Made by a program: the position numbers and the translations under genes
DNA from: Streptomyces venezuelae
Lineage (GTDB): Bacteria > Actinomycetota > Actinomycetes > Streptomycetales > Streptomycetaceae
Reading direction: 5' to 3'
NCBI RefSeq assembly: GCF_008642295.1
Contig: NZ_CP029190.1
Coordinates: 1,488,001 to 1,552,000 of the forward strand
Length of the DNA: 64,000 nt
Part shown: in pieces, positions 18,547-27,553 of the stretch
Layout: each line of letters opens with the position of its first letter
Numbering within the stretch: the stretch's first letter is position 1
The notes under the pieces: generated by a model
Told to the model about the DNA's origin: nothing
Database searches by the model: none
The model's input: only the letters and a program-made list of their open reading frames with translations

Positions 18547-20010
18547 TCAGCTGATGCCGAGCCAGCCCTCGATCGGGTGGAGCGAGTAGAAGACCACGAA
18601 GAGCGCGGTCAGACCCCACATGAAGGCACCGATCTCGCGGGCCTTGCCCTGGGCGATCTTGATGGCCACGTACGCGATGACACCGGCGGCGACACCGGGA
18701 GTGATCGAGTAGGTGAAGGGCATGATCACGACGGTCAGGAAGACCGGGATCGCGGTGGCGGTGTCCGCCCAGTCCACGTGGCGGGCGTTCGCCATCATCA
18801 TCGCGCCGATGACGACCAGGGCCGCGGAGGCGACCTCACCCGGGACGATCTGCGTGATCGGGGTGAAGAACAGGCAGGCGGCGAAGAAGAGACCGGTCAC
18901 CACGGAGGCGAGACCCGTACGGGCACCCTCGCCGACACCGGTGGCGGACTCGACGAACACGGTCTGGCCGGAGCCGCCCGAGACACCGCCGATGGCGCCG
19001 CCGGCACCGTCGATGAACAGGGCCTTCGACAGACCCGGCATCCGGCCCTTGTCGTCGGCGAGCTTGGCCTCGGTGCCGACACCGATGATGGTGGCCATCG
19101 CGTCGAAGAAGCCGGCCAGCACCAGGGTGAAGACGATCATGCCGACGGTGAGGACACCGACGTCGCCCCAGCCGCCGAACTCGACGTCGCCGAAGAGCGA
19201 GAAGTCCGGCATCGAGACCGCGGAGCCGGCGAGCTCCGGCGGGCCGCTCTTCCAGGCCTTGTCCTCGATGTCGACGATGGCGTTGATGATGACGGCGAGG
19301 ACGGTTCCGACGACGATGCCGATCAGGATCGCGCCGGGGACCTTGCGGGCCTGGAGCATGAAGATGGCCAGCAGGGTCACACAGAAGATCAGGACGGGCC
19401 AGCCGGCCAGCTCACCGACCGAACCGAGCTGGACGGGGGGACCGAACTCCGGGCCCCGCCCGACGAAACCGGCGTTGACGAGGCCGATGAAGGCCACGAA
19501 GGTGCCGATACCCATGGTGATCGCATGCTTGAGCGCCAACGGGATCGCATTCATGATCATCTCGCGGAGGCCGGTGACGACCAGGAGACAGATCACGACA
19601 CCGTAGATGACACACATGCCCATGGCCTGCGGCCAGGTCATGGCGGGAGCCACCTGCGAGGCCAGCACGCCGGAGACGGAGAGTCCGGCGGCGAGGGCGA
19701 GCGGTACCTTGCCCACGAAGCCCATGAGGAGCGTGGTCACGGCAGCTGCGAACGCCGTGGCGGTGATGAGCGCCGCCGGGGCCATCGCGTTGCCGGCGAC
19801 GTCCTTGCCGGAAAGGATCAGCGGGTTGAGCAGGAGGATGTACGCCATGGCCATGAAGGTCGTGATACCGCCACGAACCTCGTTGCCGACGTTGGATCCT
19901 CTGTGGGTGATGTGAAAGTACCGGTCGAGCCAAGACTTGCCGGCCGGGGGACGCGAGCCTTCGCCGGCGTCTTCCGCGGTGGTCTTGGGCTCCACAGACG
20001 ACTGGGTCAT
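18547..20010 (-). CDS. NCS2-family purine permease (AzgA-like)
   Basis: A 487-residue membrane protein with 12-14 predicted membrane spans. Its N-terminal segment (NEVRGGITTFMAMAYILLLNP) and GGVSGGSGQTVFVESATGVGEGARTG belong to the AzgA/GhxP/PbuG branch of NCS2 transporters. These import adenine, guanine or hypoxanthine by proton symport. GGGAG lies eight bases before the ATG at 20010. It sits between the XdhC-like gene and the xanthine dehydrogenase operon, on the same strand, so purine uptake and oxidation are encoded together. The exact base specificity cannot be read from the sequence. Confidence 0.93.
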   Translation of the reverse strand: MTQSSVEPKTTAEDAGEGSRPPAGKSWLDRYFHITHRGSNVGNEVRGGITTFMAMAYILLLNPLILSGKDVAGNAMAPAALITATAFAAAVTTLLMGFVGKVPLALAAGLSVSGVLASQVAPAMTWPQAMGMCVIYGVVICLLVVTGLREMIMNAIPLALKHAITMGIGTFVAFIGLVNAGFVGRGPEFGPPVQLGSVGELAGWPVLIFCVTLLAIFMLQARKVPGAILIGIVVGTVLAVIINAIVDIEDKAWKSGPPELAGSAVSMPDFSLFGDVEFGGWGDVGVLTVGMIVFTLVLAGFFDAMATIIGVGTEAKLADDKGRMPGLSKALFIDGAGGAIGGVSGGSGQTVFVESATGVGEGARTGLASVVTGLFFAACLFFTPITQIVPGEVASAALVVIGAMMMANARHVDWADTATAIPVFLTVVIMPFTYSITPGVAAGVIAYVAIKIAQGKAREIGAFMWGLTALFVVFYSLHPIEGWLGIS

Positions 20011-20132
20011 GGTGCCTAACTCCCAAGGTTCAAAGGGGCACCCGCGCTGGGGATTGGTGACTGCGGGATTTGGGATGAAACGTTTGGCTGCACGACCCGG
20101 GGGACGGCCCGAGACGAAGCAAGGGGACTTCG

Positions 20133-20187
20133 GTTACTGCTGCTGATGCGGTACTGCGGTCACTGCTGTTACTGCTGCTACTGCGGG
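20133..20187. repeat. CTG-rich imperfect short repeat upstream of the purine permease
   Basis: About 55 bases are built from ACTGCTG and ACTGCGG units. TTACTGCTGCT occurs exactly twice (20134-20144 and 20169-20179), 35 bases apart. It lies in the permease's upstream region, beyond the xanthine dehydrogenase terminator. It is not part of any supported reading frame. Confidence 0.5.
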
Positions 20188-20222
20188 GGTGAAGAGAACC
20201 GCGAGCGGTGCGGTACTTCGTA

Positions 20223-20275
20223 CTCCGGGCGGTGTGACCGTGAAGTGTGACGTTCCCGTGTCACACCGCCCGGAG
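20223..20275 (-). terminator. Terminator of the xanthine dehydrogenase operon
   Basis: A perfect 16-base inverted repeat (20223-20238 with 20260-20275) around a 21-base loop, starting 12 bases after the stop of the molybdenum subunit gene. It separates this operon from the purine permease gene, which then needs its own promoter. Confidence 0.65.
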
Positions 20276-20286
20276 AGCTTGGGTCC

Positions 20287-22689
20287 CTAGAGGGTGCCGG
20301 TGAGGGCCTCGGGACGGATCGGGGTCTTGTTCAGCTCCAGACCGGTCGCCTGCCGGATCGCCGCGAGGACGGCCGGGGTGGACGACAGGGTGGGGGCCTC
20401 ACCGAGACCGCGCAGACCGTAGGGGGCGTTCGGGTCCGCGAGCTCCAGGACGTCGACCGGGATGGTCGGGGTGTCGAGGATGGTGGGGATCAGGTAGTCC
20501 GTGAAGGAGGGGTTGCGCACCTTCGCGGTCTTCGGGTCGACGATGATCTCTTCCATGACCGCCACGCCGAGACCCTGGGTGGTGCCACCCTGGATCTGGC
20601 CGACCACGGAGAGCATGTTCAGCGCCTTGCCGACGTCCTGGGCGGTGGCCAGCTCGACGACCTTGACGAGGCCGAGCTCGGTGTCCACCTCGACCACCGC
20701 ACGGTGCGCGGCGAAGGTGTACTGGACGTGGCCGTCGCCCTGGCCGGTCTTCAGGTCGAAGGCGACCGTCGGACGGTGACGGAACTCGAGCTCGAGGTCG
20801 ATCGCCTCGTTCTCCAGGATGTCGGCGATGTCCGCGAGGACCTCGCCGCCGTCGGTCACGACCTTGCCGCCCTCCAGGAGCAGCTCGGCGTGGGCCCAGG
20901 CCGGGTGGTAGGAGCCGTTCTTGCGGCGGCCCATCTCCAGCAGCGCCTCGCGGACGGCCTCACAGGTGTTCTTCACCGCGCCACCGGTCATGTACGTCTG
21001 CCGGGAGGCGGACGTGGAACCGGCGGAGCCGACCTGGGTGTCGGCCGGGTGGATGGTCACCTGCGTGACACCCAGCTCGGTACGGGCGATCTGCGCGTGG
21101 ACGGTGACACCGCCCTGGCCGACCTCCGCCATGGCCGTGTGGACCATCGCGACCGGCTCGCCGTTGATGACCTCCAGGCGCACCCGGGCGGTGGAGTAGT
21201 CGTCGAAGCCCTCGGAGAAGCCGACGTTCTTGATGCCGACCGCGTAGCCGACGCCGCGGACGACGCCCTCGCCGTGGGTGGTGTTGGACAGGCCGCCCGG
21301 CAGCGCGCGGACGTCCGCGCCCTCGCCGGCGGTCTCCCACTGGCGCTCCGGCGGCAGCGGGCGGGCCTTGACCCGGCGCAGCAGCTCGGCGACCGGCGCC
21401 GGGGAGTCCACGACCTGGCCGGTGGGCATGATCGTGCCCATCTCCATGGCATTCAGCTGGCGGAACTCGACCGGGTCCATGCCCAGCTTCGCCGCGAGCT
21501 TGTCCATCTGGGCCTCGTACGCGAAGCAGGCCTGGACGGCGCCGAAGCCGCGCATGGCGCCACAGGGCGGGTTGTTCGTGTAGAGCGCGATCGCCTCGAT
21601 GTCGACGTCGTCGATGACGTACGGGCCGACGGAGAGCGAGGAGGCGTTGCCGACCACGGCCGGGGAGGCCGAGGCGTACGCGCCGCCGTCCAGGACGATC
21701 CTGCACTTCATGTGCGTGATCTTGCCGTCCTTGGTGGCGCCGTGCTCGTACCAGAGCTTCGCCGGGTGGCGGTGCACATGGCCGAAGAAGGACTCGAACC
21801 GGTTGTAGACGATCTTGACCGGCTTGTTGGTCGCGAGGGCCAGCAGGCAGGCGTGGATCTGCATCGAGATGTCCTCGCGACCGCCGAAGGCACCGCCGAC
21901 GCCGGAGAGCGTCATGCGCACCTTCTCCTCGGGCAGGCCGAGGACGGGGGCGATCTGCTTGAGGTCCGAGTGCAGCCACTGGGTGGCGACGTAGAGGTCG
22001 ACACCGCCGTCCTCGGACGGTACGGCCAGACCGGACTCCGGGCCGAGGAAGGCCTGGTCCTGCATGCCGAAGGTGTACTCGCCCTCGACGATGACATCGG
22101 CGCGCTTGCGCGCCTCTTCCACGTTGCCGCGGATGATCGGCTGGCGGTGCACGATGTTCGGGTGCGGGACGTGGCCGGAGTGGTGGTCGTCGCGGCCCTC
22201 GTGGATCAGCGGCGCGTCGGCGGCGAGGGCGGAGGCCTCGTCCGTGACGAGCGGCAGCTCCCTGTAGTCGATCTTGATCTTGGCCGCGGCGCGGCGGGCG
22301 GTCTCCGGGTGGTCGGCGGCCACGAGGGCGACCGGCTCACCGTGGTGGCGCACCCGGCCGTTGGCGAGGACCGGGGTGTCCTGGATCTCCAGCCCGTAGT
22401 TCTTCATCTCGGCCGGCAGGTCGTCGTACGTCAGCACCGAGTAGACGCCGGGCATGGCCAGCGCCTCGGAGATGTCGATGGAGACGATCTCGGCGTGGGC
22501 CACGGTGCTGCGCAGGGTCTGGCCCCACAGCATGTCCTCGTGCCACATGTCCGAGGAGTAGGCGAACTCGCCGGTGACCTTGAGGGTGCCGTCCGGGCGG
22601 AGCGTGGACTCGCCGATGCCGCCCTTGGTGTGCTTCTGGGTGACGTTCGTCGGCGTACCGGCGGGCGCGGTGCGGGTGTTCTGAGCCAT
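20287..22689 (-). CDS. Xanthine dehydrogenase, molybdopterin-binding subunit
   Basis: An 800-residue member of the xanthine oxidase large-subunit family, which hydroxylates hypoxanthine and xanthine at a Mo-cofactor site. Characteristic segments include GVGGAFGGREDI (Mo-cofactor binding), PCGAMRGFGAVQACFAYEAQMD and the C-terminal PYGLRGLGEAP with the catalytic-loop Gly-Leu-Gly-Glu. It begins two bases after the stop of the 2Fe-2S subunit gene. The order of the operon is FAD subunit, 2Fe-2S subunit, then this subunit, forming a three-chain enzyme. Other substrates of the family, such as CO or nicotinate, are less likely given the purine permease, XdhC and PucR neighbours. Confidence 0.95.
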   Translation of the reverse strand: MAQNTRTAPAGTPTNVTQKHTKGGIGESTLRPDGTLKVTGEFAYSSDMWHEDMLWGQTLRSTVAHAEIVSIDISEALAMPGVYSVLTYDDLPAEMKNYGLEIQDTPVLANGRVRHHGEPVALVAADHPETARRAAAKIKIDYRELPLVTDEASALAADAPLIHEGRDDHHSGHVPHPNIVHRQPIIRGNVEEARKRADVIVEGEYTFGMQDQAFLGPESGLAVPSEDGGVDLYVATQWLHSDLKQIAPVLGLPEEKVRMTLSGVGGAFGGREDISMQIHACLLALATNKPVKIVYNRFESFFGHVHRHPAKLWYEHGATKDGKITHMKCRIVLDGGAYASASPAVVGNASSLSVGPYVIDDVDIEAIALYTNNPPCGAMRGFGAVQACFAYEAQMDKLAAKLGMDPVEFRQLNAMEMGTIMPTGQVVDSPAPVAELLRRVKARPLPPERQWETAGEGADVRALPGGLSNTTHGEGVVRGVGYAVGIKNVGFSEGFDDYSTARVRLEVINGEPVAMVHTAMAEVGQGGVTVHAQIARTELGVTQVTIHPADTQVGSAGSTSASRQTYMTGGAVKNTCEAVREALLEMGRRKNGSYHPAWAHAELLLEGGKVVTDGGEVLADIADILENEAIDLELEFRHRPTVAFDLKTGQGDGHVQYTFAAHRAVVEVDTELGLVKVVELATAQDVGKALNMLSVVGQIQGGTTQGLGVAVMEEIIVDPKTAKVRNPSFTDYLIPTILDTPTIPVDVLELADPNAPYGLRGLGEAPTLSSTPAVLAAIRQATGLELNKTPIRPEALTGTL

Positions 22690-22691
22690 GA

Positions 22692-23288
22692 TCAGACCGC
22701 CTCTCCCTGACGGGCCGCCGCCAGGCGGACGGCGTCGAGGATCTTCTCGTAGCCCGTGCAGCGGCAGAGGTTGCCGGACAGGGCCTCACGGATGTCCTGG
22801 TCGGACGGGTCGGCGTTCTGCTCCAGGAGCGCATCGGCCTGGACCAGCAGACCCGGGGTGCAGAAACCGCACTGGACGGCGCCGGCGTCGATGAACGCCT
22901 GCTGGATGTTGGAGAGCTCGACTCCCTCACCGGTCTGGGAGTCGGTCCCCTTGGCCGACCACTGCTTGGCCTCGTCGGTGGACACGCCCTTGCCGCCGCC
23001 TCCGCAGGCGCCGGTGCCACAGCCGTGCTCCTCGCGCTGCTTGGCGAAGTCGGCCAGGCCCTCGACGGTCACGACGTCGCGGCCCTCGACCTGACCGGCC
23101 GCGACCAGACAGGAACAGACCGGCACGCCGTCGAGGCGGACGGTGCAGGAACCGCACTCGCCCTGCTCGCAGGCGTTCTTCGAGCCGGGCAGGCCCAGGC
23201 GCTCACGCAGGACGTAGAGGAGGGACTCGCCCTCCCAGACGTCGTCGGCTTCCTGCGGACGGCCGTTGACAGTGAAATTGACGCGCAT
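22692..23288 (-). CDS. Xanthine dehydrogenase, 2Fe-2S subunit
   Basis: A 198-residue protein with both iron-sulfur clusters: Cys40, 45, 48 and 60 in the plant-ferredoxin half, and Cys140, 143, 175 and 177 in the helical half (QCGFCTPG and CRCTGY). Electrons pass through these from the Mo site to FAD. Residues 82-124 form an unusual insertion between the halves, with a GCGTGACGGGG stretch carrying two further Cys (90 and 95). Typical family members without it are about 155-170 residues. The insertion may be a lineage feature. It lies two bases from both neighbouring subunit genes. Confidence 0.95.
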   Translation of the reverse strand: MRVNFTVNGRPQEADDVWEGESLLYVLRERLGLPGSKNACEQGECGSCTVRLDGVPVCSCLVAAGQVEGRDVVTVEGLADFAKQREEHGCGTGACGGGGKGVSTDEAKQWSAKGTDSQTGEGVELSNIQQAFIDAGAVQCGFCTPGLLVQADALLEQNADPSDQDIREALSGNLCRCTGYEKILDAVRLAAARQGEAV

Positions 23289-23290
23289 GA

Positions 23291-24184
23291 TTACGCAGCC
23301 CCTTCAAGCGAGCGGCCGTTCGTGCCGCGGTACTGCTCCCAGGTCCAGACGAGCTGGCGGCGAGCAAGGATGCCAACCGCGTGACGGCGGTACTTCGCCG
23401 TGCCACGGACGTCGTCGATCGGGTTGCACGCGGCGGAGGCGAGCTCACCGAACTGCTTGGCGATCGACGGGGTGATGACCTTGCCGTTGTCCCAGAAGCC
23501 GCCCTCTTCGAGCGCGGCGTTCAGGAATTCCTCGGCGGCCTTGGCCCGGAGCGGGGTCGGGGCGGCCGAGCCGATGCCCGTACGCACCGTGCGGGTGTCG
23601 GGGTGCAGCGCGAGGCCGAAGCCGCAGACCGCGATGACCATCGCGTTGCGGGTGCCGACCTTGGAGTACTGCTGCGGGCCCGTGGCGTTCTTGATGTGAA
23701 CCGTCTTGATGAGCTCGTCGGCGGCCAGCGCGTTGCGCTTCACACCGGTGTAGAACTCGTCGATCGGGATCATGCGCGAGCCGCGTACGGACTCGACCTC
23801 GACCTCGCAGCCTGCGGCGAGCAGGGCGGGGTGGGAGTCACCGGCCGGCGAGGCGCAACCGAGGTTGCCGCCGACACCGCCGCGGTTGCGGATCTGCGGG
23901 GACGCGACCGTGTGCGAGGCGAGCGCGAGACCCGGCAGCGTGGTGCGCAGGTTCTCCATGATCTGGGTGTACGGAACGGAGGCGCCCAGCCTGGTGACCT
24001 CCTCGCCTACCTCCCACTCCCGCAGCAGTTCGATGCGGTTGAGGTCGAGGAGGTATTCCGGACGGCGGTGGTCGAAATTGATCTCGACCATGATGTCGGT
24101 GCCACCCGCAATCGGCACAGCTGTGGGGAACTCGGCCTTAGCGGCGAGCGCCTCCTCCCAGCTGGCGGGGCGAAGGAAGTCCAT
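23291..24184 (-). CDS. Xanthine dehydrogenase, FAD-binding subunit
   Basis: A 297-residue protein of the CoxM/XdhB FAD family. The flavin-binding motifs are visible as AGGTDIMVEINF (near residue 27) and RNRGGVGGNLGCASPAGD (near 100). It passes electrons from the 2Fe-2S subunit to NAD+. It is the first gene of the three-gene operon. The AAGAAGAAGAGAG run before the ATG at 24184 can serve as a weak ribosome-binding site. Its promoter lies in the 253-base gap shared with the divergent PucR regulator. Confidence 0.95.
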   Translation of the reverse strand: MDFLRPASWEEALAAKAEFPTAVPIAGGTDIMVEINFDHRRPEYLLDLNRIELLREWEVGEEVTRLGASVPYTQIMENLRTTLPGLALASHTVASPQIRNRGGVGGNLGCASPAGDSHPALLAAGCEVEVESVRGSRMIPIDEFYTGVKRNALAADELIKTVHIKNATGPQQYSKVGTRNAMVIAVCGFGLALHPDTRTVRTGIGSAAPTPLRAKAAEEFLNAALEEGGFWDNGKVITPSIAKQFGELASAACNPIDDVRGTAKYRRHAVGILARRQLVWTWEQYRGTNGRSLEGAA

Positions 24185-24437
24185 GTGCGGCTCTCTTCTT
24201 CTTCATTGGGTCGTTCACTTCAAGCCAGGAGGCCGAAGGGCCCTCGACTGGTCGTTCACGTGCTGTTAACGCGGTGTGGAGCCAGTACACAAGCCGCGCG
24301 TCCCCCGAGTGCAGTCACCGAAACCATGAAGGAGTTGGCTGGCGGCCTCCCTCGTCTTGTAGATTCGTATGAAAGGCAGGATGCGACGACCTGCCCGATT
24401 TCCAACGGCAACATCGAGACAGATCGGCGGCGACATC
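24185..24437. promoter_or_regulatory. Divergent promoter region between xanthine dehydrogenase operon and pucR-like gene
   Basis: This 253-base gap must hold promoters for both directions. GTGT and ACAC half-sites flank 24275-24295 and two GTCGTTCAC copies lie at 24209 and 24251 as direct repeats, which are possible regulator contacts. I cannot assign -10 or -35 boxes with confidence. Confidence 0.35.
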
Positions 24438-26111
24438 ATGCGGCTGCGCGCACTGCTGGAGACCGAGGCGCTGGGGCTGCGGCTGCTGGGCGGCGAGGAA
24501 GAACTCGACCGCACGGTCCGCGGGGTCATGACCACGGACCTGAGGGATCCCAGCCGATACCTCTCCGGAGGAGAACTTGTCCTGACAGGACTGGCCTGGA
24601 GGCGAAATTCAGCCGACTCGGAGCCGTTCGTACGAATCCTCGCCAGCGCGGGAGTGGCGGGCCTGGCGGCCGGCGAGGCCGAGCTCGGGGCCATCCCGGA
24701 TGATCTGGTTTCCGCCTGTCTCAGAAACCGTCTTCCGCTGTTCGCCGTAAACGAAGACGTTGCATTCGCCACCATTACCGAGTACGTGGTGCGGCAGGTC
24801 TCCGGAGAGCGTGCGGGCGACCTCGCGGCCGTGGTCGACCGCCACCGGCGGCTGATGACCTCGGGCCCCGCGGGCGGCGGACCTGACGTAGTACTCGATC
24901 TGCTCACCACGGACCTCGATCTGCGGGCCTGGGTGCTGTCCCCCACCGGCCGGCAGATCGCCGGGGCCGGAGAACCGCTCGCACCGGGCATCTGCGCGGC
25001 GCTGTCGAGCGAGCACCTCGCGGCGGTCCGGACCGGCCGCCGGGGCCCGCACCGGATCTCCATCCAGGGTATTACCTACTCCCTGTTCCCGATCAGAGGC
25101 GTGGCCCGGGGTGCCGGACCGGGCGGCCGGGACGTCCGGGAGACCGTGCTCTCGGACTGGCTGCTGGCCGTGGAGGCGGACGCCGGCGACTGGCCCGCCG
25201 AGCGGCTGGACCTGCTGCAGGGCGTCACCCAGCTGATCGCGGTCGAGCGGGACCGGCGCGATGCCGCCCGGACGGTGCGCCGCCGGCTCGCCCAGGAGGT
25301 GCTGGAGCTGGTCCAGACGGGCGCCGCGCCCGCCGAGATCGCCGCCAGGCTGCGGGTCGCCGCACCGGTGCTGCTGCCCGGGCTGGGCACCGCCCCGCAC
25401 TGGCAGGTCGTGGTGGCCCGGGTGGACTGGGAGGGCGGGGACATCCCCGGCGGCCCGGTCGCCCAGTCGCTGCTGGAGGAGATCCTCGTCGACCCGTCGG
25501 TGTCCGGGCCGGAGCCCTCCGACCGGATCGCCGTCGCCCACACCGGGGACGAGGCCATCGCCCTGGTGCCGCTGCCGGCGCTGCCCGCGGACGCCGAGGA
25601 GAAGGGCCCGGACAGCGCCCTGCACGCCGATGCGCTGCTGGCCTCCGTACGGGAGCCGCTGGCCGCCGGTCTGGACGGGGACGGGCGGCTCACCCTGGGC
25701 GTCAGCGCCGCCGTGCACTCCGCGGAGGGACTGCGGGGCGCCCTGGAGGAGGCCCGGCACGCCCGCCGGGTCGCCGCGGCCCGCCCGGGCCGGGTCTGCG
25801 CGGCCGGACACCACGAGCTGGCCTCGCACGTGCTGCTGCTGCCCTTCGTCCCGGACGACGTCCGGCGGGCCTTCACGGCCCGGCTGCTGGACCCGCTGCG
25901 GGACTACGACCGGCGGCACCGGGCGGAGCTCATCCCCACCCTGGAGGCCTTCCTGGACTGCGACGGCTCCTGGACCCGCTGCGCGACCCGGCTGCACCTG
26001 CACGTCAACACGCTGCGTTACCGGGTCGGGCGAATCGAGCAGTTGACGGCGCGCGATCTTTCGCGGCTGGAGGACAAGCTGGACTTCTTCCTGGCACTGC
26101 GGATGAGCTGA
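24438..26111 (+). CDS. PucR family transcriptional regulator of purine catabolism
   Basis: A 557-residue protein with the N-terminal PucR domain (residues 1-120, beginning MRLRALLETEALGLRLLGGEEELDR-like), a central GGDEF-like/CdaR region and a C-terminal helix-turn-helix (LHLHVNTLRYRVGRIEQL, about 520-540). The ATG at 24438 gives the usual family N-terminus; the earlier in-frame start adds 23 unconserved residues. It is transcribed divergently from the xanthine dehydrogenase operon. PucR proteins control purine degradation genes in Bacillus and actinobacteria, so regulation of this locus is very likely. Confidence 0.93.
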   Translation: MRLRALLETEALGLRLLGGEEELDRTVRGVMTTDLRDPSRYLSGGELVLTGLAWRRNSADSEPFVRILASAGVAGLAAGEAELGAIPDDLVSACLRNRLPLFAVNEDVAFATITEYVVRQVSGERAGDLAAVVDRHRRLMTSGPAGGGPDVVLDLLTTDLDLRAWVLSPTGRQIAGAGEPLAPGICAALSSEHLAAVRTGRRGPHRISIQGITYSLFPIRGVARGAGPGGRDVRETVLSDWLLAVEADAGDWPAERLDLLQGVTQLIAVERDRRDAARTVRRRLAQEVLELVQTGAAPAEIAARLRVAAPVLLPGLGTAPHWQVVVARVDWEGGDIPGGPVAQSLLEEILVDPSVSGPEPSDRIAVAHTGDEAIALVPLPALPADAEEKGPDSALHADALLASVREPLAAGLDGDGRLTLGVSAAVHSAEGLRGALEEARHARRVAAARPGRVCAAGHHELASHVLLLPFVPDDVRRAFTARLLDPLRDYDRRHRAELIPTLEAFLDCDGSWTRCATRLHLHVNTLRYRVGRIEQLTARDLSRLEDKLDFFLALRMS

Positions 26112-26300
26112 GCCGATACCCGATCCGGGGGCACCTGCCCGCCCCCTGCCCGCTCCCTGCCCGCTCTCTGGACACTCCTGACGCGATGTCCGCACTTTGT
26201 GAAAGAGTTCACCCGACCCCTTGGCCGATCAAGCCGATCCGTGCTGTCATTTCGCCCCAGGGCTCAATGACGTGCTGCTCGGTTGCTTGGGGAGGGCAAT

Positions 26301-27077
26301 GTGGCGGACACCGCCATGTCGGGTGCCGGAACTACCGGGGGCGACGACCCCCTCCAGCGGGCGATATGGCGGCTGCGTTCGCGCGGCTGTTGGACCGACG
26401 CGGCGGCGCTGCTGACACCGCACACGGACGACGCCGGTCCGGCCGTCCAGCGCACCGCGCTGCTGGTCGAGCGCTGCCTGTTCACCGGACAGGGCTGGGC
26501 CGAGGCGGAGGACGCGCTGCGCACCGCGGAGGCGGTGGCCCGGGACGACGATGCGCGGGGCGCTGCCGCGTGTGAGCGCGGGCAGCTGGCGTACGCGGCG
26601 ACGGTGCTCGGGATCCGGGACCGGGCCGACGAGGCCCGCTCGGCCCTGGGGCGGGCCGCGGCCCTGCTGTCCCCCGGCTCACGGACCCGGCCGCTGCTGG
26701 ACTTCCGCCGCGGCCTGGTGGCCGAGCACCTGGCGGACACCCCGCAGTCGGCCCGGCCGGCCTACCGGCGGGCCCATGCGGGGGCGGCGGCCCAGGGGGA
26801 CGTCCTGCTGCTGTCCTTCACCTGGCGGCACCTGGCCGGGCTGGCCCTGCGGGACGGCGAGGTCGCCGAAGCCAGGCACGGCTTCGCCGAGTCCCTGCGG
26901 ATCCGGGAGGAGCTGGGCTTCCTGGTGGGCACGGCTCCGGCGCTGGCCGCGCTGGCGGACGCCGAGCCGGAACCGGAGGCCACCCGCCTCCGCGCGGAGG
27001 CCCGCCGGCTGTTCCACCTCCTGGGCGGCATCCCCACCTGGCTGGCCGACCACCTCCACCCCGCCCCCGCGACGTAG
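26301..27077 (+). CDS. Tetratricopeptide-like repeat protein of unknown role
   Basis: A 258-residue, almost wholly helical, Ala/Arg/Leu-rich protein with TPR-like pairs (ALLVERCLFTGQGWAEAEDA; HAGAAAQGDVLLLSFTWRHLAG). There is no signal peptide or catalytic motif. The GTG at 26301 is preceded by GGAGGG with five-base spacing, so I prefer it to the earlier frame start. It resembles the stand-alone TPR proteins of Streptomyces that lack an assigned partner. A repeat-rich intergenic segment begins at its stop codon. Three CCTGCCCGC copies in tandem occur in its upstream region (26143-26170). Confidence 0.75.
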   Translation: MADTAMSGAGTTGGDDPLQRAIWRLRSRGCWTDAAALLTPHTDDAGPAVQRTALLVERCLFTGQGWAEAEDALRTAEAVARDDDARGAAACERGQLAYAATVLGIRDRADEARSALGRAAALLSPGSRTRPLLDFRRGLVAEHLADTPQSARPAYRRAHAGAAAQGDVLLLSFTWRHLAGLALRDGEVAEARHGFAESLRIREELGFLVGTAPALAALADAEPEPEATRLRAEARRLFHLLGGIPTWLADHLHPAPAT

Positions 27078-27545
27078 CCGCTGCGCGGAGCGTTCCCCCA
27101 CCCCACCCCTTCCCGAAACCGGGGCCCTTGGCCCCGGACCCCACGGGGCCACACCCGCCCCGGGCGCTTCGCGCCCGCGGGGGCGGGCAGCGCCCCGACG
27201 CTCCGCCGGACATCCGCCCATCGCCCCGGCTTCGCCGGGCAGGACCCGGCCGCGGCCCGTGACCGCGCCACCCGCCGGCCCGGCTCCGCCGGACACCCGG
27301 CCCGCGGTCCGAGGAGTCCGGGGCGAAGCCCCTGGACCAAGGTGCCGGGCGCGGCCCACGGCCGGGCCGCCCGTCGTCCCGGCTTCGCCGGACACCCGGG
27401 CGGTGGCCCGAGGAGTCCGGGGCGAAGCCCCTGGACCAGGTGCCGGGCAGAGCCCGGGCGCAGCCCGTGGCCGCGCTACCCGCCGTCCCGGCTTCGCCGG
27501 ACATCGCGCCCGTGGCCCGGGGAGACCGGGGCGAAGCCCGTGGCC
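27076..27545. repeat. GC-rich intergenic repeat array, first copy of a dispersed family
   Basis: The stretch opens with a head, AGCCGCTGCGCGGAG, then a TTCCCC/ACCC/CCCTTCCCG tract, that recurs at 57680. Units follow that begin CCCGGCT(T/C)CGCCGG at 27225, 27279, 27378 and 27487. The last three share a GAGGAGTCCGGGGCGAAGCCC core or variants and are spaced 99 and 109 bases apart. Each unit contains small stems such as CCCGGCTTCGCCGG. Similar GC-rich intergenic elements are common in Streptomyces genomes. There is no convincing gene in the interval. Confidence 0.75.
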
Positions 27546-27553
27546 GGGGGCGG

